Source: Gracilaria caudata
Taxonomy: Eukaryota > Rhodophyta > Florideophyceae > Gracilariales > Gracilariaceae
Direction: 5' to 3'
DNA length: 16,159 bases
NCBI GenBank assembly: GCA_030374735.1
Contig: JASCIV010000584.1
Span: 1-16,159 of the forward strand
The notes below the pieces were generated by a model. That model was not told the origin of the DNA and ran no database searches. It saw nothing but the letters and a program-made list of their open reading frames with translations. Numbering within the stretch: position 1 is the first letter of the stretch; every line of letters starts with the position of its first letter. Made by a program: the position numbers and the translations under genes. Shown in pieces: positions 1 to 8,724 of this stretch.

Positions 1-3000
1 AGTCTTAGAGGTCTAACGAGCGCGGAAAGTTTTGCGAAAAGGATTGTAAGGGCACTTGCACCGTCTGCACGTTCTGCCTTGGACATTGCAAACAATATTG
101 TTTTGATCATGAGAGTAAACAAAGACCAGTCACGCATTATCATGGGCGCTAATGCCGAGCTGCGCAGAACAGATGCCGCTCCAATGATCTTCTCATAAGA
201 TATTTCGTCTTTCTTGGAGACGGTTTTCGCTTTGTTCGACGCACCAGATTGCCCAGGTTCATTATTCGCCGTCATGACGACATCTGCATCATCCGAAAGT
301 TTCTTAGACCTTGAAACTTCCATGTTACCGGTTCCAGAAGCTGCAATCCTTAAGCGATCGATAACTGACAAAAGCTCTTTCTTTCGAATATGCGGACGAA
401 CGATTCTTAGTGCCCTGGTAAGCACTCCTCTCGCTTCCGAACGAACACGAGGAAAATCATTCAGAGCCATTTCCGTGAGCTGGCTTACGATACGTTCAAC
501 GGTGTCTAATGCGCCGGCGCCACCTCTGGCACCGATGCTTAACCGCATTTCATGGTGAGCCTCGATTCTGAGCTTAACAATAAAACGTGGCATTGCTCGT
601 CCCACGCCTCCTTCAGAACCGAACGGTCGTTTCGCTGCAATGACTGACTTATATGCGGATTTATAGCTTCGAGAGGCGTACATAGTTTGCCGACTTCGGT
701 CTCCTTTTCGGAACGGCTCATGAGCGAGCTCAAGGGGCTCGAGACAGCGATATAACAATGCTCCGTCGTCTGGTCGGGATTGCATCACTTTCTCCATAAT
801 TAGGGAAATCAAAGAATACAGTCTCGTCCACATCTTCGTCGCGAACTCGTATCCACTATTTCCCTGTCGTTCACCACCAAAACCGACCCGAATAGGTCGC
901 TTAAGAGCCAAACGTGCGTCAGCCCCTGTCATTTTGGCGTTCCCTGATACATGCTCGTCAAGAACCTTAAAATGATCTGGCATCGCCCCAGCAAGCAGCC
1001 ATCGTCCTCCTCTCTGAAGCGCGTGGAGAAGACGCAACACTCTGAACAATACGTCGCGGTCTGTTGAAAACGACTTCAGTTCGTTATCCTCAGGAGAGTA
1101 GTTACATAACTCCTCTGCTCTATTCATGAAGACCTCAACCAAATGCTCGCCTTGTTTCCATTCTTCATCGGTAGGGATGTGCCATTCGAAGTCATAGATG
1201 CCACCGTCTTCTCTAGGTTCATGTTGTGTTACTTTGCCCGGACCAAACTCCATTTGAACAGACGTTAATCCTTCAAGAACGCCGCGAAGCAATCGTCCTC
1301 CCGCCTTGTAGATTGGGCGAGATGATCTGTCCATTGCTAGTCGAATAATTAGAGAAATGTCGTCGAGATGCTCACCAATCCCAGATCCGACAGCACGGCA
1401 GGCTTGAGCGAGCATGCGAATCCTCCAAACCATTTCCGTTTCACTAACTGTAGCGAAACACTTCTTCGAACCTTCTGCAGCAGATTCGTCGTCATCAAGT
1501 ATGCTTCGTATCAAAGAGGGAACGAAAATGGACACGGAAGAACCACCTCGTGCGACAGCAGCCGCAGCTGCCGCAGTTCTTACGAGAGCCCCGTAGTACT
1601 TCATGCCATTCGTGCAAGCAGAGCCAGTTAGCTTCTGGGCAATTCGGTGTGCTGCTAATTCAGCAGTCTTTCCGGGAAGAGCTCCAAACAGGTTCTCCAT
1701 CGCAACAGAAAACATGAAGAACGAAAGCTGAGAATCGCCTGAAACGTAGACACCATTTCTATTCTTTTTCGGAGGTGCTTCAAGAGATTCCAAGAGTGAG
1801 AAAATGCGATCCAAAACTTGCCGCACGTAATCTTCCAAAAAGTCCTCAAAGCCAGGGCTGTGGTCTTCTTCTACAATACTTTGCAGCCTGGCTGCAGCTC
1901 CTGCAATGAATTTCAGGGTGTATTCGGTCTTTCCGAGATCGTTAGGATCGATTCCCGGTAGTGTCAGTTCAAGAGCCTGGGTTAAGTAATCCCCTCCAGT
2001 TGGACATATGTCTCGATCTAGAAATACAGGCGTTAATGACGCAAGAAGCTTGAGTGCAGCGAAGGTGCGATGTGGGGAAGAGACAGAGCAAAGGCCTTCC
2101 GCAGCTTCTGTAAGAAGGGGTTCAACAACCTTTTCAGGCTGAAGCAAAGCCAGCTCTTTTGCCGCATTTGCCGAGTGCATGGACAAGTTCATGATCTTGG
2201 AATGTAATCCATGATGAATAAGCGGGCGTAAAACGTCAACAAGTTTGTCAATGATTTCTGGCGTGAGGCGATGTTCACTTGGTGCAATTCCCTTCTGAGC
2301 ACGGGTATTCAAGACTCTAGTATGTACCCCTGCCATTGTGGCTTTCCTTTCTTCGTTCACGCGAGATGAAAGATGGGACGCAACATACGACAGAAACGTG
2401 CCAATACTAGAGGACCAACCTCCACTGTTACTCGGGTGAAAATAATTCGCAATGAGAGTAAAGAATCGCTCTAAGTATTCCAAAGCCTCGGGGTGTTTGG
2501 GAGATAGTGAATATACAGCAAAAATCGCAAACATTGATATGTTCTTTCCTTCCATCAAGAAGTACAGATGCGTGGGGCAATGACGATCAATCTGACCATG
2601 TGAGGCATAGGGGCCCAAAGGAAGAGGGAAGGCAGATGTCATACGGCTATACACCAGAGATAGATACGGAGTCCAGTCAATTACACAGGGTTGATGCCTG
2701 GCAACTCGGGAGAAAATGCTCATCCAAAGTGTATTCCAGTCACTAGAACAAGTTATCGACTGCCATATGTCCATAGCCTCTGGCACCCACCCGCACCATG
2801 AATCGCCTCTGCACGGAAGCACATGAGAAAGAAGAAGAAGCGCCTTAAACTTTTCATCAATATCTGCAGAATGCAAGTCGGGCGCAAACTCATTCCATAT
2901 CTTCTCCACGCTATCGTCAGGGGTGAGGAAGTTCCTGCTCTTTGTAAGCAAAGAAACGAGGTTTCGGCAATGCGATTCTCTGACGTCCCTACCTATGTAC

Positions 3001-3578
3001 GGGCTACCGTCAATACAATCAACATGTACTTCAATGATTCGCTTCATAATTGCGCGCCACGGGATACCATTAGGAATGACACAGAGTCTCTTCATCAAAA
3101 TACGTGATGCACAGCGCGCCATTTTGGAACGGAGGCCCATGTCGATAGAGGGCGAGAGAGCCCCCCTGATCATTATGTTAACAAAGAACGGAAACTCTTT
3201 TGACTCAAAGGCGTGTTTGAGATCGAGGTAACGACCGATGCCCTTTTCCAAAGCAGCAAGATCGCGTTCGAAAGCAGTCTGGTAACCTTCTGCAACCAGA
3301 GGTTGCGCGGATGAGTGTTCTTCGATCTGGGCTGGTTGTTTATTGGAGGCTTCTGTGGACTGTGGACCGGCTTCCGGGGAACTGAGGACTGCATTCGCCA
3401 GAGTATGCAAGGCGCGATTGAGAAGTCGACGCTCGTCATGAAGGGACGCCCTATAGTTGGGGGGAAGCTGGCTGTTGTACCTCTGAAGCACGAGATCATC
3501 GTCCATGACTTCATCTTCAGGGGCGGTCGCATCGTCGAAGTCGATCACAGCTTCGTCAGCCGTGACTATATCAACCAT
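1..3578 (-). CDS. PSME4: Proteasome activator Blm10/PA200 (PSME4 family), N-terminal two thirds, cut by the left window edge
   Basis: One frame stays open from an ATG at 3578 to base 1 (1192 codons plus 2 bases) with no stop and no intron. The start is firm: an in-frame TGA lies at 3584-3582, one codon is between it and the ATG, and the context is good (A at -3, G at +4). The family is recognised from a conserved N-terminal YNSQLPPNYRAS (about residues 34-45), the block EYLERFFTLIANYFHPSN...GGW (about 367-388), and LPGIDPNDLGKT (about 540-551), all typical of PA200/Blm10. The family forms a HEAT-repeat dome that caps the 20S proteasome and opens its gate, in nucleus and cytosol. The N terminus is acidic. 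A charged, Ser/Lys-rich, probably disordered linker covers about residues 1079-1125. Family members are about 1800-2100 residues, so roughly a third is missing, including the C-terminal gate-opening tail. It is transcribed away from the Mpv17-family gene. Family call is confident; function in this organism is inferred. Confidence 0.93.
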   Translation of the reverse strand, partial: MVDIVTADEAVIDFDDATAPEDEVMDDDLVLQRYNSQLPPNYRASLHDERRLLNRALHTLANAVLSSPEAGPQSTEASNKQPAQIEEHSSAQPLVAEGYQTAFERDLAALEKGIGRYLDLKHAFESKEFPFFVNIMIRGALSPSIDMGLRSKMARCASRILMKRLCVIPNGIPWRAIMKRIIEVHVDCIDGSPYIGRDVRESHCRNLVSLLTKSRNFLTPDDSVEKIWNEFAPDLHSADIDEKFKALLLLSHVLPCRGDSWCGWVPEAMDIWQSITCSSDWNTLWMSIFSRVARHQPCVIDWTPYLSLVYSRMTSAFPLPLGPYASHGQIDRHCPTHLYFLMEGKNISMFAIFAVYSLSPKHPEALEYLERFFTLIANYFHPSNSGGWSSSIGTFLSYVASHLSSRVNEERKATMAGVHTRVLNTRAQKGIAPSEHRLTPEIIDKLVDVLRPLIHHGLHSKIMNLSMHSANAAKELALLQPEKVVEPLLTEAAEGLCSVSSPHRTFAALKLLASLTPVFLDRDICPTGGDYLTQALELTLPGIDPNDLGKTEYTLKFIAGAAARLQSIVEEDHSPGFEDFLEDYVRQVLDRIFSLLESLEAPPKKNRNGVYVSGDSQLSFFMFSVAMENLFGALPGKTAELAAHRIAQKLTGSACTNGMKYYGALVRTAAAAAAVARGGSSVSIFVPSLIRSILDDDESAAEGSKKCFATVSETEMVWRIRMLAQACRAVGSGIGEHLDDISLIIRLAMDRSSRPIYKAGGRLLRGVLEGLTSVQMEFGPGKVTQHEPREDGGIYDFEWHIPTDEEWKQGEHLVEVFMNRAEELCNYSPEDNELKSFSTDRDVLFRVLRLLHALQRGGRWLLAGAMPDHFKVLDEHVSGNAKMTGADARLALKRPIRVGFGGERQGNSGYEFATKMWTRLYSLISLIMEKVMQSRPDDGALLYRCLEPLELAHEPFRKGDRSRQTMYASRSYKSAYKSVIAAKRPFGSEGGVGRAMPRFIVKLRIEAHHEMRLSIGARGGAGALDTVERIVSQLTEMALNDFPRVRSEARGVLTRALRIVRPHIRKKELLSVIDRLRIAASGTGNMEVSRSKKLSDDADVVMTANNEPGQSGASNKAKTVSKKDEISYEKIIGAASVLRSSALAPMIMRDWSLFTLMIKTILFAMSKAERADGASALTILFAKLSALVRPLR

Positions 3579-3917
3579 AGTTCACGGAAGCGGGTTTGGG
3601 TGAGGTTGGTTGATGGGAGCGGACGTGGAGCATGCAGACTAACTGAGGGCGGAAGAATGGACTCTGGTTGCAAAAGAGTTATCGGAGGTGCAGCAAAAGA
3701 GGTGCACAAAGACACCGTGGAATGAATGAGACAGGAGATCAAAGGCGATAACTGGAGGAGCGACAATGTTGGGACCAGACTGAAAGCTCGAGTCGGGCGG
3801 CTCGTGGATAAAAGGGGGAACGAGGCGCCGGATTTGCACGCTGTGGCAAGGAGAGTTATAGGAGTAGGCAACGGCTGGCTGCGTTCCAGCAGCGAGCACT
3901 CGTGGAACGTTGAGCAA

Positions 3918-3931
3918 CAGGCAAACGCCTG
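3918..3931. repeat. Small inverted repeat, 5-bp arms, 4-nt loop
   Basis: CAGGC-AAAC-GCCTG. It is short enough to be chance, but it lies 30 bp from the much stronger hairpin at 3961-3984 in the same divergent promoter. Confidence 0.35.
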
Positions 3932-3960
3932 CTTACGAAATCGTCAAGAATATTAGTACA

Positions 3961-3984
3961 GCTGCAACTGGGTGCAGTTGCAGC
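3961..3984. repeat. Perfect inverted repeat (10-bp arms, 4-nt spacer) in the divergent promoter
   Basis: GCTGCAACTG, then GGTG, then CAGTTGCAGC: the arms are exact reverse complements. The site is about 380 bp upstream of the PA200 ATG and 860 bp upstream of the Mpv17-family ATG. Position and symmetry suggest either a dimeric transcription-factor site or a stem-loop in a leader transcript. Which, if either, cannot be told from sequence. Confidence 0.7.
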
Positions 3985-3998
3985 AGCGCACCGCTCTC

Positions 3999-4005
3999 AT
4001 TGGCT
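3999..4005 (-). promoter_or_regulatory. Inverted CCAAT box (AGCCAAT on the minus strand)
   Basis: The plus strand reads ATTGGCT, so the minus strand carries AGCCAAT, the usual extended NF-Y/CBF core. It is about 420 bp upstream of the PA200 ATG and 15 bp from the perfect hairpin. CCAAT boxes are common in divergent eukaryotic promoters, but a 7-mer occurs by chance too, so support is weak. Confidence 0.25.
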
Positions 4006-4824
4006 CAACAATGGCTCTCTCCAGATTGCGCGCTTGCGCGCTGTTTTCACGCTACAAAACAAGGGCGGGCATGCGCCTGTCCTCGCGGCCGCTCTTCCGG
4101 GCACTCGCCTCGCGCTCGCCCACTGTTGCTGGAGGGCGCTCATGTTAACGGCTGCGAGAACGCCGCGCGGCTGGGGTGACCCAACCCCGGGGCGCGTTGT
4201 GGCACACGCATGGTGGCATCCGTGTACGGACTGACTCCGATACTCCGGCGATCGCACAGAAAAAAGATGCGCTTCGTGGCCTTTCTACTCTGTACAAGGG
4301 TGGCCGACGTAATGTTACACAGCTGGAAACGCGAGCGCTCCCGCGTCGAGCATTACGAGACTCCTCGCGATGCCAAGCTCCCTCACACACGCACGAACGA
4401 CCGCAGCATACGATGATCGTCCGGAGCAGACCGCGTAAATGCGCTGCAGGCCACAAACATCATATGTTACCCGTCTTACCTCAGTAGCTGCCGTCATAAC
4501 TGGCGCCACGCGCTTTGGCTGCGCCCGCACAGCACAGCAGCAGTCGCGCAGCCGGCCCCCCGCCTGGCGCTGACAGCGCCATGCCATCATGCGCCGCGTA
4601 GATATCGCCGCAAAATTCTTCCCCGACTTCTCCGATGGCGCCAGTGTAAGGCCGTCAGCCGACAGCCCGTCCCTCTGCATGCGCGCGCGTCTGCCCCGCC
4701 ATCGTCAAACACTGCGGTCCTTACCGCCATTGCCGCCATCACCGCCGCGCCCAGTCGCTACACCGTCCCCGTCTCCGCTCGCCACCGTCTCCCCCGCGAC
4801 CCGCTCGCGCGCAGCAGCGCAAGC

Positions 4825-4848
4825 ATGAGCGAAGCCGCTCGAACATGA
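4825..4848 (+). promoter_or_regulatory. uORF of 7 codons whose stop overlaps the Mpv17-family start (ATGA)
   Basis: ATG at 4825 opens MSEAART and stops at TGA 4846-4848. The last four bases, ATGA (4845-4848), also contain the main ATG in another frame. The uORF ATG has A at -3, so scanning ribosomes should use it if it is in the mRNA. Translation of the main frame would then need reinitiation at 4845 or at the next in-frame ATG, 4866, which sits in a GCCGCCATG context. Whether the transcript starts upstream of 4825 is unknown. Confidence 0.45.
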
Positions 4849-5687
4849 CCGTTCCCATCGCCGCCATGCACGCCGCGCAGAAGGGTCGTCTCCCCAACCC
4901 CGCAGTACACAGCTCAATTCGTCGCAAATGTCGCTTTCCCCGCCGTTCTCTCGGCTTTTTGCTCCTGATCACCGTCTTCGTCGTCGTTCTATACGACGTA
5001 GTCCCCAGTCTTATTGATGCTTCTTACGTCTCTTCTTTCCACCCGCATGAAGTCCGCCGTATCTCTCGCCGCACGCTGCGACTGTATCAGCGCCAGCTCC
5101 ATCTGCACCCTTTGTCATCGCGTGCCATAACAGCGGGCATCATTTTCTTCATTGCGGATGTCTCCGCCCAGTTGTTGTCAACACCGCCATCCGCTCCTCT
5201 CTGTCACGAGTTTCAATTCGACAGACTCTTCAGATACTCTCTGTACGGGCTCGTCGTCATGGGTCCCTTCCTCTATGTGTGGTACGAAGCCATGCATACA
5301 TATGGACCAGCCGATGACTTACAAGGAAGTCTTATCAAGTGTCTTTTTGAGCAACTAACCTTGGAGCCATGTTGCATCATCATGTACATCGCGTATGACG
5401 CCGTCATATGTCGTCGAGGTTGGCTATCCACCCGAAAGACACTCGCCACAAAGTTTCTACCGCTTTGGTTCAAGAACGCATTGTTCTGGCTACCGGCGAA
5501 CTTTGCCAATTACTACATTGGAACTCCGGACTTGCGTGTTGTCTTCGCTAATCTGTGCTCACTGTTTTGGAATATCTATTTCTCTGGGAACGTCAACCGC
5601 CCATCCGCACAACCCGCAAAATTCTTGAATCACGACAGACGATCTGCCCCTTCAACACCCCGTCGTCGCTCTTCAAACAGTGTATAG
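4845..5687 (+). CDS. Mpv17/PMP22-family integral membrane protein
   Basis: This 280-residue protein has the Mpv17/PMP22/Sym1 family core at about residues 80-252: LYQRQLHLHPLSSRAITAG followed by FFIADVSAQ, then FDRLFRYSLYG...GPFLYVWYE, FEQLTLEPCC, and the C-terminal LWFKNALFWLPANFANYY...RVVFANLCSLFWNIYFS. Four hydrophobic helices are expected in the core. Family members sit in the mitochondrial inner membrane or in peroxisomal or plastid membranes; some form channels and one helps maintain mitochondrial DNA. This copy has an extra N-terminal part with a basic stretch and a further hydrophobic segment (about 36-57), plus a basic, Ser-rich tail. The start at 4845 is the first in-frame ATG, but 4866 (Met8) has better context; a uORF overlaps the start. 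The gene is divergent from PA200 and convergent with the armadillo gene. Which family branch it belongs to, and its organelle, cannot be decided here. Confidence 0.88.
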   Translation: MTVPIAAMHAAQKGRLPNPAVHSSIRRKCRFPRRSLGFLLLITVFVVVLYDVVPSLIDASYVSSFHPHEVRRISRRTLRLYQRQLHLHPLSSRAITAGIIFFIADVSAQLLSTPPSAPLCHEFQFDRLFRYSLYGLVVMGPFLYVWYEAMHTYGPADDLQGSLIKCLFEQLTLEPCCIIMYIAYDAVICRRGWLSTRKTLATKFLPLWFKNALFWLPANFANYYIGTPDLRVVFANLCSLFWNIYFSGNVNRPSAQPAKFLNHDRRSAPSTPRRRSSNSV

Positions 5688-5804
5688 CCGCCACTCAAAA
5701 AAGTTTTAACGTCGTAAACAGACATTTGTATATTACACTACTGTTGAATCATCATCCTCTCCGACATACATACCGATAAACACGCCCTACGTGTGCAGCA
5801 ATAG
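5688..5804. other. Short convergent intergenic gap (shared 3' ends)
   Basis: Only 117 bp separate the Mpv17-family stop (plus) from the armadillo stop (minus). Both 3' UTRs and poly(A) sites must lie here or overlap the neighbouring coding sequence. It is AT-richer than its flanks. No AATAAA is visible on either strand. Confidence 0.6.
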
Positions 5805-7973
5805 CTAAGTGCTGCCAGAACTTCCCAGCAGCTGCACAAGCTTGCCATTGCACGGTGCATCATCACTCGCACGGCTCACAAGGTTCTTGGCTTCAGATTT
5901 TGGCCGCTTACCAAATGCAGCACGCGACGCTGCTTTACGCAATGTAACCGCCTTGGATATTTTCTTCTTGGGAAGCGCAATCGATGTCCCAGAGGCATGT
6001 GAGCCATGCTTGAGCCGCGTCAGCAAGGCTTCAGCCTGGCACTGCACCATTTGCTTGTCAATATGCATGCTCTTTGATCTTGTCACTACAAGCGAGGCTT
6101 GAAGGACCCTCATTTGTCTCAAGCCTTCCTCAAACACCGTCATATTCACCAGCATCGCACATCCCTGCTCTTGGATATTGCCGTTGTCCAGGTAACCCAT
6201 CATAGCCAGCAACACAGCATCAACTGCTCCACATTCTATTATGAGTCTCAGATTGAGCTCATCGGCGTCCGCTAGATTGCGCAGAGCGCGACATGCGTGT
6301 TCCTGAATCGCAGCAGAGTCCAAGTGATTCGACATGATTTCGACTAGGGCTGGTATGCCTCCTAGCCTTCCAACGGCTCGTTTGCTGTCTAGATTATCGT
6401 AAATGGCGTTTCCAATTGCGAAGAGCACTGCTTCGCTAACGTCCGAATGTTCGGCACCATCCCTCATTATGCGCACCAGAGCATCCACCCCGTTACATTC
6501 TGCGAATCGCAGTCTATTGCTTTTGTCAAAGAACAAGTGCCTCAGAACATTGCAGCCTCTTTCAACAACTCTCTTACAAAAGCGGTGCACTTTCATGCAA
6601 GATAACACCAAATCGATTCCACCGTCTCCGCCTACATTCCTTTGGTTTTGGTCGCTGCGAATACATATGTTGCGAATAACAGTCAGAGCATGTTCGCACA
6701 GAGACGCGTTCTGCATATGCTTTCTCACTAGCTCTGTAGCAATTTTGTACACACCAAGATCTGCAGCTCGGCCGCGATTTTCTATTTCCTCGTCACATAA
6801 GTTTGCTAATGCCACGCATCCCTGGTATTGAATATTCATATCAGACTTCATCAATCTCATACATTGGAGGACAGCTTCCATAGCATGACACCGTCCAGCT
6901 ATCCACTGGTTCGCTCTCAGTCCCCATGTTAGGTTCCTCAGAGCGAGGCAACATCGTGCTTGAAGGTCTGCCTCCCCAACAAACTTGTTCATAGCGCTAA
7001 CAACAGCATGTATCCCTCCAACTCTACCTATTCTTCTTTTGCTCTCTTCGGAGTTGAAGGCCAGATTGCAAAGACATGTAGACCCGTTTTTTTGGAGAAG
7101 CAATACGTCTGGGAACTCTCTCATTGCCCATGAAACCATTTCAGCACCCCTTCGCTCTAAGATCTGAGCTCTTGCTGTTTTGTCCATGGTAAGGCACAAT
7201 AGAGCTCCAATGGCGCGGCTCTGGGCATCCGGCGCTTTACTATGAGTCGCCATGGAATCGATGATCAGTCGCACTCCGCCTTTACGGACAATTGCGGTCT
7301 GTACTTGCGAGGAATCACGGGATAACTTGGTCAGCAGATGACATCCTTTTTCCTGTATTGGCACATTCATAGAGTTGTTCTTCATGGTTTCGAAAATCAA
7401 GCGAAGCACGGTATCTATACAGGAGCCCTTGATGTCGCTTGCTGCGTTCACACTCTTTTTTAGAAGATACAAAGCATTCTTTGTCCGTTCAGGTGGTTCC
7501 CCCTCTCTGGGAAACAAGTGCACATTAATAGCTTCCCGTAGCTTTTCTATTCCATCGTCTCTATCAGAACCCGACATAGAAATCTGACTTGTGGGGGACA
7601 TCGTTTCTAGCACCTTCTCAACCAATGTTCCATCTTCATCACCTTCATGTTTTTCGTTTAACAAGTGCTTATAACAAATACGACCAGCTGCTCTCTTCAA
7701 CCTCTCTCGCCTTGAATGTTCTCTCTTCTTCGTCGAGCTAACTGGAGAATAGTTTGAAAGCGGGGAAAAGGATGTGTGAGCTTCAGATGGTGAATTCGTT
7801 TCATTCTCCCACACAGGTGTCGTAGGTTCTAGTTTTAAAGTCTGAGGACTAATGCGATTTGCGGGGATTGAAATGATGCTGGTGCGAGCCTCTACTTCTG
7901 ATGTGGCATCTCTTAGTCGTTCTTCTTCGGTTCTCGGTCGAACATGCACTATAGTTAAGTCTGCTTCCATCAT
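5805..7973 (-). CDS. Armadillo-repeat protein of unknown function
   Basis: This is a 722-residue protein in one exon. The start at 7973 is the first ATG after an in-frame TGA near 8006; it is a double ATG (7973 and 7970) with A at -3. Residues 1-150 are low in hydrophobics and rich in Ser, Glu and Arg, probably disordered, with a basic patch at about 82-98 (KKREHSRRERLKR). Residues about 190-660 form roughly ten armadillo/HEAT-like repeats of 40-47 residues. Typical elements recur: QEKGCHLLTKL, CLALRNLTW, YQGCVALANLC, EHALTVIRNIC, EHACRALRNLA, QEQGCAMLVNM, and the loop motif GGI/GGV before the third helix. The tail, about 668-698, is strongly basic (LPKKKISKAV, FGKRPKSEAK) and could be a nuclear localisation signal. 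No kinase, F-box, U-box or other catalytic domain is present, so it is best seen as a protein-binding scaffold. The partner is unknown. Confidence 0.85.
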   Translation of the reverse strand: MMEADLTIVHVRPRTEEERLRDATSEVEARTSIISIPANRISPQTLKLEPTTPVWENETNSPSEAHTSFSPLSNYSPVSSTKKREHSRRERLKRAAGRICYKHLLNEKHEGDEDGTLVEKVLETMSPTSQISMSGSDRDDGIEKLREAINVHLFPREGEPPERTKNALYLLKKSVNAASDIKGSCIDTVLRLIFETMKNNSMNVPIQEKGCHLLTKLSRDSSQVQTAIVRKGGVRLIIDSMATHSKAPDAQSRAIGALLCLTMDKTARAQILERRGAEMVSWAMREFPDVLLLQKNGSTCLCNLAFNSEESKRRIGRVGGIHAVVSAMNKFVGEADLQARCCLALRNLTWGLRANQWIAGRCHAMEAVLQCMRLMKSDMNIQYQGCVALANLCDEEIENRGRAADLGVYKIATELVRKHMQNASLCEHALTVIRNICIRSDQNQRNVGGDGGIDLVLSCMKVHRFCKRVVERGCNVLRHLFFDKSNRLRFAECNGVDALVRIMRDGAEHSDVSEAVLFAIGNAIYDNLDSKRAVGRLGGIPALVEIMSNHLDSAAIQEHACRALRNLADADELNLRLIIECGAVDAVLLAMMGYLDNGNIQEQGCAMLVNMTVFEEGLRQMRVLQASLVVTRSKSMHIDKQMVQCQAEALLTRLKHGSHASGTSIALPKKKISKAVTLRKAASRAAFGKRPKSEAKNLVSRASDDAPCNGKLVQLLGSSGST

Positions 7974-8724
7974 CTTGGCCAGAGATAAAACAACTGTGAT
8001 GACTCAGTAGATGACAGTTCTCAAATATATGTCTTCAAATGGCTCACTTCTCGTGAAGCGAACGAATGAGCTTGTCGTAAAGCTACAAAACTCTCTGAAG
8101 GCTTCGGCTGGCGGAGGAGTTAGGGTGCATAAAGTTAGAGAACCCTCAGCGAGTCGTTTAAGCCAAAAAGGAAAAGCTAAATGAATTAAAGACGTTACAT
8201 CAATGTAAATCAAATCACATATACACCATTGTAGTACAACGCGAGAGATTCTATTACATGGCGCTCCCCAAAAAGGGCTGAATTAGGGATGCCGTTGTCC
8301 TTGTGAAGCTCAGACTTAAACAGTCACATCGATATGAATAACACTTGCGGACCGCATCACATTCCTCCAGCAATGTTATGCAAGGGCGTCCCGTAGCGCC
8401 ATATCAGATTACACAGTGGACTGCTTATTATGACAACCGTTCGTTGTTCATTCAACCCACTTCTCCATGACCCGTTCAAATGTTTGAAGAGTATCCCCTC
8501 CTGGAATATCATTGAGTACCTTTTCAGCAAAGACTGAGCATTTGATTTGAACCGACTCCTCGCTATGATTGATTTATCCGGCGGCGTGTACGTCTCTCTT
8601 CTCTCAAATGCTCCATACTAAAACGTTGTACAGAGTATAGCCCGTAGTACATGAATTTTCAAAACCAGGCGACGCACTCAAGAAAAACCAGAAAAAAAGC
8701 CGAAGTTATGTCCTGTGTAGGTCG
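7974..8724. other. Intergenic region between the armadillo and GlyRS genes
   Basis: These 751 bp hold the 3' UTR of GlyRS and the promoter and leader of the armadillo gene, both on the minus strand. The right end, about 8680-8700, is A-rich on the plus strand (T-rich in the transcript sense). A minus-strand open stretch at 8004-8213 has no ATG at its left limit and no family resemblance. A 41-codon minus-strand stretch at 8448-8573 has protein-like composition and is described under findings. I saw no tRNA, repeat array or canonical poly(A) signal. Confidence 0.6.

Larger units (their letters stand above)
3579..4844. promoter_or_regulatory. Divergent intergenic region between PA200 (minus) and the Mpv17-family gene (plus)
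   Basis: These 1.27 kb separate two head-to-head genes, so both promoters and both 5' leaders must lie here. About 3579-3850 is purine-rich on the plus strand, meaning pyrimidine-rich in the sense of PA200. About 4560-4830 is pyrimidine- and CG-rich on the plus strand, the sense of the Mpv17-family gene. The middle holds a perfect hairpin (3961-3984), a smaller inverted repeat (3918-3931), an inverted CCAAT box (3999-4005) and many GCGCGC runs. The short open frames inside have no recognisable protein content and overlap one another on both strands, as expected for GC-rich non-coding DNA. I saw no tRNA-like fold. Transcription starts cannot be placed from sequence alone. Confidence 0.6.

Noticed and set aside
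3173..3532. 119-codon minus-strand frame and similar long frames within 1-3578
   Set aside because: They are shadows of the PA200 frame, which is in a different phase and carries the conserved motifs.
3639..4487. Several overlapping 70-100 codon frames in the divergent promoter
   Set aside because: They lie on both strands in GC-rich sequence, with biased composition and no family match; low stop density explains them.
8004..8213. 69-codon minus-strand frame upstream of the armadillo gene
   Set aside because: Its first codon is TTG, there is no ATG, and the peptide has no recognisable features; most likely leader or promoter DNA.
8563..8616. 17-codon minus-strand ORF with an Arg-rich peptide (MEHLREERRTRRRINQS)
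   Set aside because: Too short to support as a gene; at best a uORF or chance.
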